Shown piece by piece: positions 49,892 to 59,226 of a DNA stretch of 64,000 nucleotides (positions are counted from its first letter, which is position 1; every line of letters begins with the position of its first letter). Position numbers and translations under genes: made by a program. The DNA is taken from assembly GCA_940746715.1 (NCBI GenBank), contig CALNWN010000001.1, forward strand, positions 434,001 through 498,000, read 5' to 3'. Source of the DNA: an uncultured Paraburkholderia sp. (lineage in GTDB: Bacteria > Pseudomonadota > Gammaproteobacteria > Burkholderiales > Burkholderiaceae). The notes under the pieces were generated by a model, which was given only the letters and a program-made list of their open reading frames with translations, was not told the DNA's origin and did not search any database.

Positions 49892-51031
49892 TCAGTTCAG
49901 TTGCGCGTGCAGGAGCGTGACGATGCGCTGCGCGTCGGACGAATTGTCGATCTGGCCGTTCGCGTCCAGCACCGCCACTTGCGTCACGGTGTCACCCTTC
50001 GGACGCACGTTGACGAGGAATTCCTGGCCCGGCTTCTTCGCCGAATTGCCACCGTAGAACAGCTTGCCGAGGAGCCCCTCTTTCTTCAGCTCCTGCATCG
50101 AGTCGGCGTAGCGCACGTAGTAAATGCCCTTCTCGCGGTCGCGGTTGTCGACGGTGAAGTTCGTGCGGTCGAGCGCCAGGCCAACGCGCAGCCACGCGCG
50201 GTCGAACGATTCCTGCAGATCGAGCGTGGATGCGCCCGCGCTCTTGTCGAGCGTTGACGGCGCGGTGGCCGGACGCGCTTCCGTCAGCAATTGCTTGGAC
50301 TGCTTGTCGGTCAAGCCGAATTTCTGCATCAGCTTGGTGAGGAACAGCGCTTCCAACGCGGGATCGCGCGGACGCTCTTCCCAGCGCGACGACGTCTTGT
50401 CCTGACCCGTCAGCACTTCTTCCATTGCGCTATGCGTGACGGAAATGTCCGTAGTGTCGGAAGGACCACGCGACACGAGGGTGCGGAAAATGTCGCGCGT
50501 GCCCGACGAATACGCGAAGTCGATCACTTTGCCCACCGTGCGGCGGAACCAGTCGTCCGGAATGTTGGCGCGGTTCTCCGCCCAGTCGGTCACCATGATG
50601 CCGGTAGCCGGCACATCGGTTTTCAGCGCAAAGCCGTTTTCCTGCCAGAACTCCTGCAGTTGCGGCCACAGTTGTTCCGGCGAGCGGCCGTCGACCACAA
50701 GCCAGCGGCGGTCGCCATCGCGCTCGATATGCATGCCGTACGGGTCTTGCGCGTTCGGCTGGCCTTCCGTCGAATTGCCGGCCGCCGTGACTGCACGCCT
50801 GGTTGCGCCGCCGAGCGCGAGATTGGCCGGCGGTGCGACGTAACGCTGATCGGTTGCGGTGGTGCTCAGATCGCCGGGAATGGCGAGCGGCGGCGCGCTG
50901 CCAGCGGCCTTGTAATTCACGCGATCGGAAGCGAACCAGTCGTTCAGGGTGTCACACCCGGCGAGCGTCACCAGGGCAAGCGTCAACGCCACCATGCGGG
51001 TTGCGTGGAGGGAAAGTGCGGAACGTTTCAT
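49892..51031 (-). CDS. bamC: Outer-membrane protein assembly factor BamC
   Basis: BamC is a lipoprotein of the BAM complex. The 379-residue precursor has lipobox LVTLAGC, then the BamC N-terminal low-complexity segment (DLSTTATDQRYVAPP) and two helix-grip domains. Start 51031 (MKRSALSLHATRM) is selected because it begins the signal peptide; the open frame further upstream is not conserved. It is followed by an MBL gene and preceded by dapA, the same order as in E. coli (dapA-bamC). Confidence 0.94.
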   Translation of the reverse strand: MKRSALSLHATRMVALTLALVTLAGCDTLNDWFASDRVNYKAAGSAPPLAIPGDLSTTATDQRYVAPPANLALGGATRRAVTAAGNSTEGQPNAQDPYGMHIERDGDRRWLVVDGRSPEQLWPQLQEFWQENGFALKTDVPATGIMVTDWAENRANIPDDWFRRTVGKVIDFAYSSGTRDIFRTLVSRGPSDTTDISVTHSAMEEVLTGQDKTSSRWEERPRDPALEALFLTKLMQKFGLTDKQSKQLLTEARPATAPSTLDKSAGASTLDLQESFDRAWLRVGLALDRTNFTVDNRDREKGIYYVRYADSMQELKKEGLLGKLFYGGNSAKKPGQEFLVNVRPKGDTVTQVAVLDANGQIDNSSDAQRIVTLLHAQLN

Positions 51032-51158
51032 GAGGTCCTTCGTGATGCTGGAACGCGGTGCCTGGTTCTGGGTGCCGAGAACGTAGGCTGGATCGACGTC
51101 GGTTATAAGGAAATGCCGGTGGCTGGGTGGCGCTGACGGGGGCGGCGGTAGCAGCCGC

Positions 51159-52097
51159 CTAGCCGAGCAGGCCCGCTTCGCGCAGCGCGCCGCGCACCAC
51201 TTCGTGGTATTGCGCGTCGAGCGGCGTGAGCGGCAGGCGGATCCCGCCCTGCACACGACTCAACTGCTGCAGCGCCCATTTCGCCGGAATCGGATTCGAT
51301 TCGATGAACAGGTTTTTATGCAGCGACAACAGCTTCAGGTGAATCTCGCGCGCGGTCTTCGCGTCCGCCGCGACTGCCGCCTTGCACAGCTCGCTCATGG
51401 CGCGCGGCGCGACGTTCGCGGTCACCGAAATATTGCCGTGGCCGCCGAGCAGCATCAGCGCGATCGCGGTGGGGTCGTCGCCGCTGTAGATGCCGAAGTG
51501 CGCGGGCGCCGACTTGATCAGATGCGCGGCGCGGTCGATGTTGCCCGTCGCTTCCTTCACACCGATGATGCCCGGCACCTGCGCGCAACGCAGAATGGTC
51601 TCGTTGGTCATGTCTGCGACGGTGCGGCCCGGCACGTTGTACAGAATCACCGGCAGATCCACCGTTTCGGCGATCTTCACAAAATGGCGATAGATGCCTT
51701 CCTGCGTCGGCTTGTTGTAATACGGCACGACCTGCAGCGTGGCGTCCGCGCCGACCTGCTTCGCCTCCCGCGTCAGTTCGACGGCTTCCGCGGTCGAATT
51801 GCCGCCCGAGCCGGCGATCACCGGAATCCGGCCCGCCGTGTGCTCGACGGCGGTCTTGACCATCAGCACGTGCTCTTCGACGGACAGCGTAGCCGACTCG
51901 CCGCTCGTACCAACCACGACGAGCGCGTTCGTGCCCTCGGCGACATGCCAGTCGATCAGTTTGCGGAATGCCGGCAAGTCGAGGCTGCCGTCTTCGAGCA
52001 TCGGAGTGATGATGGCAGGAATGCTGCCGCGAATCTGGACGCCGCCGTTGCCGGCCGCATTGCCCGCTTGAGTGTCCGCTTGTGTGACGTTAGTCAT
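51159..52097 (-). CDS. dapA: 4-hydroxy-tetrahydrodipicolinate synthase
   Basis: DapA condenses pyruvate with aspartate semialdehyde on the lysine/DAP route, the same pathway as lysC at the other end of the window. The 312-residue protein has the Schiff-base lysine in [10 protein letters not shown] and the pyruvate-binding [11 protein letters not shown]. The first 22 residues, Gly/Asn/Ala-rich, are an extension beyond the E. coli length. It is upstream of bamC, with 127 bp between. Confidence 0.95.
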   Translation of the reverse strand: MTNVTQADTQAGNAAGNGGVQIRGSIPAIITPMLEDGSLDLPAFRKLIDWHVAEGTNALVVVGTSGESATLSVEEHVLMVKTAVEHTAGRIPVIAGSGGNSTAEAVELTREAKQVGADATLQVVPYYNKPTQEGIYRHFVKIAETVDLPVILYNVPGRTVADMTNETILRCAQVPGIIGVKEATGNIDRAAHLIKSAPAHFGIYSGDDPTAIALMLLGGHGNISVTANVAPRAMSELCKAAVAADAKTAREIHLKLLSLHKNLFIESNPIPAKWALQQLSRVQGGIRLPLTPLDAQYHEVVRGALREAGLLG

Positions 52098-52140
52098 GAA
52101 AAGCCATGAATTTGATCAGGTAAACCGCGATTGTAGCGGA

Positions 52141-52739
52141 TTAGCCAGCCAACTCGTAACAAGGCGGGGGTGCCGCCTGCGCGGGGTTGTCTGAGCGGTC
52201 CGCCTCCAGAATCGCGCAGATGCGCTGGACGTAAGCCGGGCGTGGCTGCGCGAGAAACCCGTCCTGAAACGCGACCACCCTCAACTGGCCGCGCACCACC
52301 TCGAGCAGCTCGCCGGGTGCGAGCAGGAACGCGGGATTAGAGGGCTTGCCGACCATTTCGTTTCCCTTCGCAAACGTCTCGTAAACCAGTACGCCGCCGG
52401 GCGCGAGGGATTGAATCAGCCTGGCAAAAAGCGGCCGGTGCAAATAGTTGGTGACGACGACGGCCGCGAATGTCGCCTCCGCGGACAACGGCCATGGCGC
52501 GCTCTCGATGTCGGCGACAACAGGCGTGACGAGCGGCTCGTCGGCGAGCGTATTCAGCGCGGCGGCGTCGCGGTCGATCGTCGTAACCGGATGGCCGAGC
52601 GACGCAAAAACCGCGCGTGGCGCCCTGCTCCCGAGGCCACGTCGAGCACCGCGCCCCCCGCCGCGACGAGATGCGCCCAATGGCGCACCCAGCGCGACGG
52701 CTCGCCCAATCCATGCAAGTTGGCTGCGGGACTGCTCAT
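52141..52739 (-). pseudogene. Class I SAM-dependent methyltransferase, frameshifted
   Basis: From ATG 52739 the first frame reads MSSPAANLHGLGEP to the SAM-binding motif VLDVASGAGRHARF. The conserved continuation FASLGHPVTTIDRD...ALNTLADE to a stop at 52141 is in the next frame. The minus-strand T-run is five long (52606-52610); six would join the two. The restored product of 199 residues has the class I Rossmann layout; the target is unknown. It lies between dapA and trpS. Confidence 0.88.
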
Positions 52740-52756
52740 GACGTGGCGGCGAATGC

Positions 52757-53959
52757 TCAGTTGTACGACAGACCCATCGCCTCGTGCACGTCCCGCATCG
52801 TTTCCGTGGCGAAGCGGCGCGCCTTGTCGCAGCCGTCGGCGACGAGCGCGCGCAGCAGCGACGGATCGTCCATGTACTTCTGCGCGCGCTCGAGCATGGG
52901 CTGCTGTTCGCGCAAAATACCTTCGATCACCGGCTGCTTGCACTCCAGACAGCCGATCCCCGCAGACCGGCAACCCTTCTGAACCCACTCATGCGTGGTT
53001 TCGTCCGTATAGACCTGGTGCAGTTGCCATACCGGGCACTTGTCCGGATCGCCCGGGTCCGTGCGGCGCACGCGTGCCGGATCGGTCGGCATGGTGCGCA
53101 CCTTCTTCGTGATGGTCTCGGCGTCTTCGCGCAGACCGATCGTGTTGCCGTACGACTTCGACATTTTCTGGCCGTCCAGTCCCGGCATGCGCGACGCTTC
53201 GGTCAGCATGACCTGCGGCTCGACCAGAATGATCTTGCGCGAACCTTCGAGGTAGCCGAACAGGCGCTCGCGGTCGTTCATCGACAGGCTTTGCGATTCC
53301 TGCAACATGGCGCGCGCCTGCTCGAGCGCTTCGTCGTCGCCTTCCTGCTGGTAGGCGTTGCGCAGCTCGTGATACAGCTTCGCGCGCTTGCCGCCGAGCT
53401 TCTTCGCGGCTTCGTTCGCTTTCTCCTCGAAGCCCGGCTCGCGGCCATACAGGTAGTTGAAACGGCGCGCGATTTCACGCGTCATCTCGACGTGCGGCAC
53501 CTGGTCTTCGCCGACCGGCACGAGCGACGCGCGATACAGCAGAATGTCCGCCGCCATCAGCACCGGATAGCCGAGAAAGCCGTAAGTCGACAGATCTTTC
53601 TCCTTCAGCTTCTCGATCTGCTCCTTGTAGGTCGGCACGCGCTCGAGCCAGCCAAGCGGCGTGCTCATGCCGAGCAGCAGCGACAGCTCTGCATGCTCGG
53701 GCACGCGGCTCTGGATGAAAAGCGTGGCCTGCGCCGGATCGATGCCCGAGGCGAGCCAGTCGATCAGCACTTCCCAGACGTTTTTCTCGATGACCTCGGG
53801 CGTTTCGTAGTGGGTCGTCAGCGCGTGCCAGTCGACGACAGCGAAGAAGCAGGGGTATTCGGACTGCAGCCGCACCCAGTTTTTCAGCACGCCATGATAG
53901 TGGCCGAGGTGCAGCGACCCGGTGGGCCGCATGCCGGAGAAGATACAGTCTGGGAACAT
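52757..53959 (-). CDS. trpS: Tryptophanyl-tRNA synthetase
   Basis: TrpS charges tRNA(Trp). The 400-residue protein has the class I motif GSLHLGHYHG near residues 14-23 and KMSKSYGNT near 270. It is about 60 residues longer than E. coli TrpS because of an insert and C-terminal extension with Cys pairs (CRSAGIGCLECK) that resembles a zinc-binding variant found in betaproteobacteria. It is six bases downstream of the site-2 protease gene and 17 bases upstream of the methyltransferase. Confidence 0.96.
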   Translation of the reverse strand: MFPDCIFSGMRPTGSLHLGHYHGVLKNWVRLQSEYPCFFAVVDWHALTTHYETPEVIEKNVWEVLIDWLASGIDPAQATLFIQSRVPEHAELSLLLGMSTPLGWLERVPTYKEQIEKLKEKDLSTYGFLGYPVLMAADILLYRASLVPVGEDQVPHVEMTREIARRFNYLYGREPGFEEKANEAAKKLGGKRAKLYHELRNAYQQEGDDEALEQARAMLQESQSLSMNDRERLFGYLEGSRKIILVEPQVMLTEASRMPGLDGQKMSKSYGNTIGLREDAETITKKVRTMPTDPARVRRTDPGDPDKCPVWQLHQVYTDETTHEWVQKGCRSAGIGCLECKQPVIEGILREQQPMLERAQKYMDDPSLLRALVADGCDKARRFATETMRDVHEAMGLSYN

Positions 53960-53965
53960 GGTTAT

Positions 53966-54628
53966 TTAGAAAAGCGAAACAAGTGGAGTCAGAATTGCGG
54001 TGATTGCGCTGTAACCGAGCGTGACGAGCGGGCTCAGCCAGTAGCGCGTCAGCGTGCCCGTCATGACGAGCGCCATGACGATGAAAAAGCCGTACGGTTC
54101 GAGGCGCGACAGCGCGATGGCCTGGCGCGGCGGCAACAGCGCCATCAGCACACGGCCGCCGTCGAGCGGCGGCAAAGGAAACAGATTGAGCACGCCGAGC
54201 ACGAGGTTCACGCCGACGCCCGCGCCCGCCATGCGCGTGAAAAACGGTTCGTCGACGGCAAGGACGGCCAGCGCCACGCCGAACAGCCCCCAGATCAACG
54301 CCTGCACGAAGTTGCACGCGGGACCCGCCGCCGCGACCCACAGGCTGCCCCAGCGCGGATTGCGCAGATTGCCGAAGGCGACCGGCACCGGCTTCGCGTA
54401 GCCGAACATGAACGCGCCGCTCGTGGCGAAGTACAGCAGCAAGGGAATGGCAATCGTGCCGAGCGGGTCGATGTGCCGCATCGGATTGATGGAAACGCGG
54501 CCGAGCACATAAGCCGTGTTGTCGCCGAGCCAGCGCGCGACGTAACCATGCGCGGCCTCATGCAGCGTGATGGCGAAGATCACCGGCAACGCGTAAACCG
54601 CGATCGTTTGTATCAGGGAAGAATCCAT
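53966..54628 (-). CDS. M50-family site-2 protease-like membrane peptidase
   Basis: The 220-residue protein has an intramembrane zinc motif HEAAH (ITLHEAAHGYVARWLG) near residue 22 and NLFPLPPLDGGRVL near 150, the M50 pattern with Asp. About six hydrophobic segments follow the YwhC/Rce-like subfamily. It likely cleaves membrane substrates; none is known. It lies between trpS and the YrdC/YciO gene. Confidence 0.92.
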   Translation of the reverse strand: MDSSLIQTIAVYALPVIFAITLHEAAHGYVARWLGDNTAYVLGRVSINPMRHIDPLGTIAIPLLLYFATSGAFMFGYAKPVPVAFGNLRNPRWGSLWVAAAGPACNFVQALIWGLFGVALAVLAVDEPFFTRMAGAGVGVNLVLGVLNLFPLPPLDGGRVLMALLPPRQAIALSRLEPYGFFIVMALVMTGTLTRYWLSPLVTLGYSAITAILTPLVSLF

Positions 54629-54675
54629 AACTCGCTATTGTAACAATGCGATTGCGTGCATCTGTCCGCTTTCGC

Positions 54676-55311
54676 TCATGCCGTCTCTTCGAGACCGAAT
54701 GGCGCGAGAGAACCGCGCCCTGCCCGCACCAGCACCGGCTCGTCGCCGGTCAGATCGATCACCGTGGACGGCTCGCACACGCAAGCGCCGCCGTCGATCA
54801 CGAGATCCAGTTGTTTTTCGAGCCGCGCGCGGATTTCCTCCGGGTCGTTGAGCGGCGCCGTTTCGCCCGGCAGGATCAGCGTGGAGCCAAGGAGCGGCTG
54901 ACCGAGTTCGCCGAGAATGGCGAGCGTGATGGCGTGATCCGGCACACGCAGGCCGATCGTTTTGCGCGACGGATGCGACAGGCGCCGCGGCACTTCCTTC
55001 GTTGCCTGCAGCACGAACACATATGGCCCCGGCGTCACCGATTTGATCAGCCGGTATTGGCGATTGTCCACCATCGCGAAGTTCGCGAGCTCCGACAGAT
55101 CGCGCACGAGGAGCGACAGCAGCTGCTTCTCGTCGAGCCCGCGAATCCGGCGCAGGCGCTCCACTGCGTTCTTGTCGTCGAGATGACACGCGAGCGCGTA
55201 GCTCGAGTCCGTCGGCAGCGCGACCACGCCGCCATCGTTGATGATCTGCACGGCCTGCTTGACGAGGCGCGGCTGGGGGTTATCTGGATGAAGCCGGAAG
55301 TATTGGGACAT
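54676..55311 (-). CDS. YrdC/Sua5/YciO-family protein
   Basis: The 211-residue protein starts MSQYFRLHPDNPQPRLVKQAV and has the YrdC motif PTDSSYALAC. Two subgroups exist: TsaC/Sua5, which makes threonylcarbamoyl-AMP for tRNA t6A37, and YciO, whose role is less clear. The length and the sequence HPDNPQPRLV at the start favour YciO. It follows the PHP gene on the same strand. Confidence 0.9.
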   Translation of the reverse strand: MSQYFRLHPDNPQPRLVKQAVQIINDGGVVALPTDSSYALACHLDDKNAVERLRRIRGLDEKQLLSLLVRDLSELANFAMVDNRQYRLIKSVTPGPYVFVLQATKEVPRRLSHPSRKTIGLRVPDHAITLAILGELGQPLLGSTLILPGETAPLNDPEEIRARLEKQLDLVIDGGACVCEPSTVIDLTGDEPVLVRAGRGSLAPFGLEETA

Positions 55312-55450
55312 GGCGGCTAACGATGACGACGAGAAACAACGTTTGATGGCGCGGTCCAACGCAAAACGACCGCGGACCGTGAGCGTCAGGCGCGGGCACG
55401 CCGAAGCGCCGGCTCGCGCGCACGACGTGCCGAAGCGGCACGGCGGGCGT

Positions 55451-56281
55451 TCACAGCCAGCGTTCCCAGACAGGCTTGAGATCGGAAGGAAGCGGCGGCA
55501 ACGTACCGAGCTCGACGCGGCCCTCGCCCGGCGCGTGGAAATCGGACCCGCGCGACGCCTCGAAACCGAAGCGGCGCGCGACTTCGGCGTATTCGCGGTA
55601 TTGATCGGGCGTATGGCTGCCCGTGACGACTTCGATTGCCTTGCCGCCCAGCTCGATGAATTCGCCGAAAAACGCGTCGAATTCGGTCGGCGAGTACGCA
55701 TAGCGGCCCGGATGCGCGATGATCGCCTCGCCGCCCGCCGCCTTGATCCAGCCGACCGCGTCCGCCAGCTTCGACCAGCGGTGCGGCACATAGCCGGGCT
55801 TGCCGTCGCCGAGATAGCGGTTGAACACGTCTTGCGTGGAACTGGCGTAACCGCTTTCGACCAGAAAGCGCGCGAAATGCGTGCGCGAAATCATGTCCGG
55901 GTTCGACACGCACTTGAGCGCGCCTTCATAGGCGTCGGGAATGCCGAGCGTGGCCAGTTGCTCGCCGATCGCCTCCGCGCGCGCGGCGCGCCCGTTACGC
56001 GTGCGCGCGAGCCCGTCGATCAGCACCGAGCTGGTGGGGTCGATGCCGAGCCCGACGATGTGCACCGTACGCGCCGCCCACGTCACCGAAATTTCCACGC
56101 CGCTCAGATAGCTCATGCCGAGTTCCTCGGCGGCTTGACGCGCTTCGTGCTGGCCGCCGAGTTCGTCGTGGTCGGTGAGCGCCCACAATGTCACGCCTCC
56201 CGCATGCGCACGGCGCGCGACGTCGGCGGGCGCAAACTGGCCGTCGGAAACGGTGGAGTGGCAGTGGAGGTCGGCGTTCAT
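55451..56281 (-). CDS. PHP-domain phosphoesterase (nucleoside 3',5'-bisphosphate phosphatase-like)
   Basis: The 276-residue protein has PHP metal motifs: DLHCHSTVSDG near residues 4-14, ALTDHDELGG, and IIAHPGRYAYS with SDFHAPGE near the end. The subfamily includes the 3',5'-nucleotide phosphatase YciV/RnaR. The start at 56281 (MNADLHCHS) is chosen because the next-upstream ATG adds nothing conserved. It lies between the alpha/beta hydrolase and the YrdC-family gene on the same strand. Confidence 0.93.
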   Translation of the reverse strand: MNADLHCHSTVSDGQFAPADVARRAHAGGVTLWALTDHDELGGQHEARQAAEELGMSYLSGVEISVTWAARTVHIVGLGIDPTSSVLIDGLARTRNGRAARAEAIGEQLATLGIPDAYEGALKCVSNPDMISRTHFARFLVESGYASSTQDVFNRYLGDGKPGYVPHRWSKLADAVGWIKAAGGEAIIAHPGRYAYSPTEFDAFFGEFIELGGKAIEVVTGSHTPDQYREYAEVARRFGFEASRGSDFHAPGEGRVELGTLPPLPSDLKPVWERWL

Positions 56282-56407
56282 CATCGTGTGGAGAAAGTTC
56301 TGCACCCATTTTACTGCAACGCAGTAAGTGAATGCAGAGCAATTCTCACGCCGGAAAGCTTGCGCCGAGCGTGTAATCCGGCCCCGGCGCCCTCGCCTTC
56401 GCCCTCG

Positions 56408-57287
56408 CTAAGCGCAGAATCCCTCGATCAGCGCGGCGACCTGTTCGGGCTGGTCGTGGTGCACCATGTGCCCTGCTTCGTCGATGATCTTCTCGCGCCA
56501 GTCGGCAAACGCCTCGAAGCGCGCTTTGAATTCGTCGAGCGGAATGTCGCCGGCCAGCGCGGCAAGCGTGGGCGAATTAGCGGCTTCCAGGTGCAGCACT
56601 TTCGCACTTACCTTGCGCCAGACGGCCATCACTTCGTCCAGACGGTACAGCGTCGGCCCGCGCAGTTTATGCGCGGGGTCGGCGAGCAGCATGAAGCCGC
56701 CAGCGCCGTCCGGCTTCGACCAGTGCTTCGCCAGGAATTGCGCGCGGGCGGGCGCAAGGCGCGGATTGGTCTTGATGAGCCGCGCAGCGACGTCGTCGAG
56801 GGACGCGTAGCGCTTCAGTTGCGGCGGATCGCGCAGCTCGTCGAGCCAGTTTTGCAGACGTTTCGGCGCCTGTCCCGCATGCGCAGGCGCAAGCCCGAAA
56901 CCTTCCAGATCGACCACGCGCCGCACGCGCTGTGCACGCGCGCCCGCATACAGGCAAACGACATTCGCGCCGAGACTATGTCCGCCAGGTTGACCTGGCC
57001 GGTCGGCGCATAGTGATCGAGCAACGCGTCCAGATCGGCGAGGTAATCGTGGAACCAGTAATGGCCCCCGCCGCTTTGCGCCACCAGCCAGTCCGACAGA
57101 CCGAAGCCGCGCATGTCGGGCGCGATGACCTGCCAGTCGCCGCCGAGCGCATCGACGAACTGGAACGACGCCGCCACGTCCATCCAGCCGTGCAGCATGA
57201 AGAGCAGCGGCGCATCGGGATTGCCCCAGCGCCGCACATGCAGACGGATGCCTCGCACGGGGATGAACTCGAGCGGGAAATATTCAT
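56408..57287 (-). pseudogene. Alpha/beta hydrolase, probably two frameshifts
   Basis: The protein has the oxyanion HGWMDVAASFQFVDALGG and acid HMVHHDQPEQV regions of the alpha/beta hydrolase fold. The nucleophile elbow (GHSLGANV) is only read after adding one C at 56982-56983; without it the frame goes off to LADIVSARMS. The C-terminal half RRVVDLEGFGLAP to the stop at 56408 is then in frame. At the 5' end a perfect TATAAT (57322-57327) points to the ATG at 57287, but that ATG is also one frame off the YFPLEFIPVRG segment, so a second base seems missing near 57284. Repaired length would be 293 residues. Substrate unknown. Confidence 0.85.
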
Positions 57288-57321
57288 GGTCGGATGCACG
57301 CCGAAAAAGAATGGTCGTTCG

Positions 57322-57327
57322 ATTATA
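57322..57327 (-). promoter_or_regulatory. -10 box of the hydrolase promoter
   Basis: Minus-strand TATAAT, 35 bases before the ATG at 57287. No good -35 is visible at 16-18 bases. It supports the upstream ATG as the original start of the hydrolase. Confidence 0.5.
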
Positions 57328-57379
57328 ACCAGCGAGGCGGACGACAGTGGCGACAGGCGGCAACCTGCTAGCGAGCAAC

Positions 57380-58330
57380 TCAGTCGCGAGCCGAGCGACC
57401 GGTCGGCGCAGTGTCCAGCCCGACGCCCGCGAGCGCCGCCAGTTCGGCGAGCTCGGCGTCGTCGAAACCTGCGTCGCGGCGCGCCTCGAAATTGAACGGC
57501 CCGCGCAGCTTCGGCGCGTGATACTGGTCGGCGAGGCGCGTGTAGGTCGCATGCGGATCCAGCCCGCCTGCGTCGCATAGATGACGAAACCAGCGGTTGC
57601 CGATCAGCACGTGGCCGATTTCGTCGTGCAGGATCACGTCGAGAATCGCGGCGGACTGACGGTCTCCCGCCTGCTGCAGACGCGCGCGAATAGGCGGCGA
57701 GGCATCGAGGCCGCGCGCCTCCAGCGTGCGCGGCACAAGCGCCATGCGCGCGAGCACGTCGCCACGCGTGCGCTCGCACATGTCCCACAGGCCGTCGTGG
57801 GCGGGAAAGTCGCCGTACGCATGGCCGTATTCCGCGAGCCGCGCGCTCAGCAGCGAGAAGTGATATGCCTCTTCCGCTGCGACCTTCAGCCTGTCGGTGT
57901 AGAAAGCAGCGGGCATGCCGGCGAAGCGCCACACGGCGTCGAGCGCCAGGTTGATCGCGTTGAATTCGATATGCGCCAGCGCGTGCAGCAGCAGCGCGCG
58001 GCCTTGCGGCGACTGCATGCTGCGCCGCCCCAGCTGGCGCGGTTCGACGAGCTCGGGGCGCACGGGCCGCCCGGGCAGTCCTGGTGGTTCTGGCGGTTCG
58101 TCGAGCGTGACGTTCGCGAGACACGTCGCGCTGCCGTCGAGCACCGCCGCGTACAGCGCACGCGCGGCGGCTGCCTTCGTCGCCGGATCGGTCTCGCGCA
58201 GCGCGGCGAGCGCCGCCGTGCGTGCGCAACACGGCGTGCCGCTGGTGTCCGGCGCGGGCTCGATGGACGAAGGGGACGGCTCGGACCGCGTGGACGTGGC
58301 TGGGAGAGCGGGCGAAACGGCGGACATCAT
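57380..58330 (-). CDS. DUF455 family ferritin-like protein
   Basis: The 316-residue protein has the ferritin-like helical pattern with likely metal ligands in AHIEFNAINLALDAVWR and AEEAYHFSLLSARL, then HDEIGHVLIGNRWFRHL. The DUF455 family has no assigned role; MiaE-like hydroxylases are relatives of the fold. ATG 58330 begins the protein (MMSAVSPALPAT); the open frame upstream adds nothing conserved. It is divergent from the gamma carbonic anhydrase gene. Confidence 0.88.
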   Translation of the reverse strand: MMSAVSPALPATSTRSEPSPSSIEPAPDTSGTPCCARTAALAALRETDPATKAAAARALYAAVLDGSATCLANVTLDEPPEPPGLPGRPVRPELVEPRQLGRRSMQSPQGRALLLHALAHIEFNAINLALDAVWRFAGMPAAFYTDRLKVAAEEAYHFSLLSARLAEYGHAYGDFPAHDGLWDMCERTRGDVLARMALVPRTLEARGLDASPPIRARLQQAGDRQSAAILDVILHDEIGHVLIGNRWFRHLCDAGGLDPHATYTRLADQYHAPKLRGPFNFEARRDAGFDDAELAELAALAGVGLDTAPTGRSARD

Positions 58331-58637
58331 GGAAAAGTGATCGGCCAAGGCAGTGAAAGCGGCGGGTGTTGAATGGCGCGGACGGCGGGCAGCGAGCGCC
58401 GAGGCGAGAGGCGTGCGCGCCGAAGCGTCAAGCACTCACGCCCAAGCGTCAACCTCGAACCGCGCTCGCGCATGACGCAAAGCGGCACAACGACACAACC
58501 GTTTACAATACCCGATTCGACGCTCGCCAGCGCCCGGCGCCACCAGCCCCCCAGGGCCGGGCGAAAACAGGAAAAGCCGTCAAACCAGACACGCCGCGAG
58601 CCATTCGCGCCCGGCAACCGATCCACGAGGAGACAAC
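58331..58637. other. Divergent intergenic region DUF455/gamma-CA (307 bp)
   Basis: No gene is visible. A TACAAT hexamer (plus) at 58504-58509 in an AT-richer patch is a plausible -10 for the carbonic anhydrase gene, with a leader of about 120 bases. A GAGGAGA-like ribosome-binding site lies just before ATG 58638. Confidence 0.45.
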
Positions 58638-59162
58638 ATGACCATTTACAAGCTTGGCGACGCCGCACCGAACATCCACGAAAGCGTGTTCGTCGCGGAT
58701 TCCGCGACCATCATCGGCAACGTGACGCTGGAGGAAAATTCGAGCGTCTGGTTCGGCGCGACGCTGCGCGGCGACAATGAGCCGATCACGCTCGGCGCGG
58801 GCAGCAACGTCCAGGAAAACGCGGTCTTGCACACCGATCCCGGCTTTCCGCTGACGATCGGGGCAAACGTGACCGTCGGGCATCAGGTCATGCTGCACGG
58901 CTGCACGATCAAGGAAGGCGCGCTGATCGAAATTCAGGCGGTGGTCTTGAATGGCGCGGTAATCGGCCGCAACTGTCTGGTCGGAGCGGGCGCCATCGTG
59001 ACCGAAGGCAAGGTGTTTCCCGACAATTCGCTGATTCTCGGCGCGCCCGCGAAAGTGGTGCGCGAACTGACCGAGGCGGACATCGCCAACATGCAGCGCG
59101 GCACGGCAAGTTATGCCGAGCGCCGCGAGTATTTCAAGGCGCAGCTCGTGCGCATCGGCTAA
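58638..59162 (+). CDS. Gamma-class carbonic anhydrase-like hexapeptide protein (YrdA/PaaY type)
   Basis: The 174-residue protein is a left-handed beta-helix with the ligands in NVQENAVLHTD, VTVGHQVMLHGC and the later His pair typical of gamma carbonic anhydrases. It would bind zinc or iron; whether it hydrates CO2 is unknown for this subfamily. A GGAGA site precedes ATG 58638. It is followed by hslO on the same strand, a frequent pairing in betaproteobacteria. Confidence 0.92.
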   Translation: MTIYKLGDAAPNIHESVFVADSATIIGNVTLEENSSVWFGATLRGDNEPITLGAGSNVQENAVLHTDPGFPLTIGANVTVGHQVMLHGCTIKEGALIEIQAVVLNGAVIGRNCLVGAGAIVTEGKVFPDNSLILGAPAKVVRELTEADIANMQRGTASYAERREYFKAQLVRIG

Positions 59163-59226
59163 CCAGCCGGGCGCACGGCGCGTGCACGGCTTTCGCCGGA
59201 CCGCGCCATTCGATAGAGGAAAAGTT

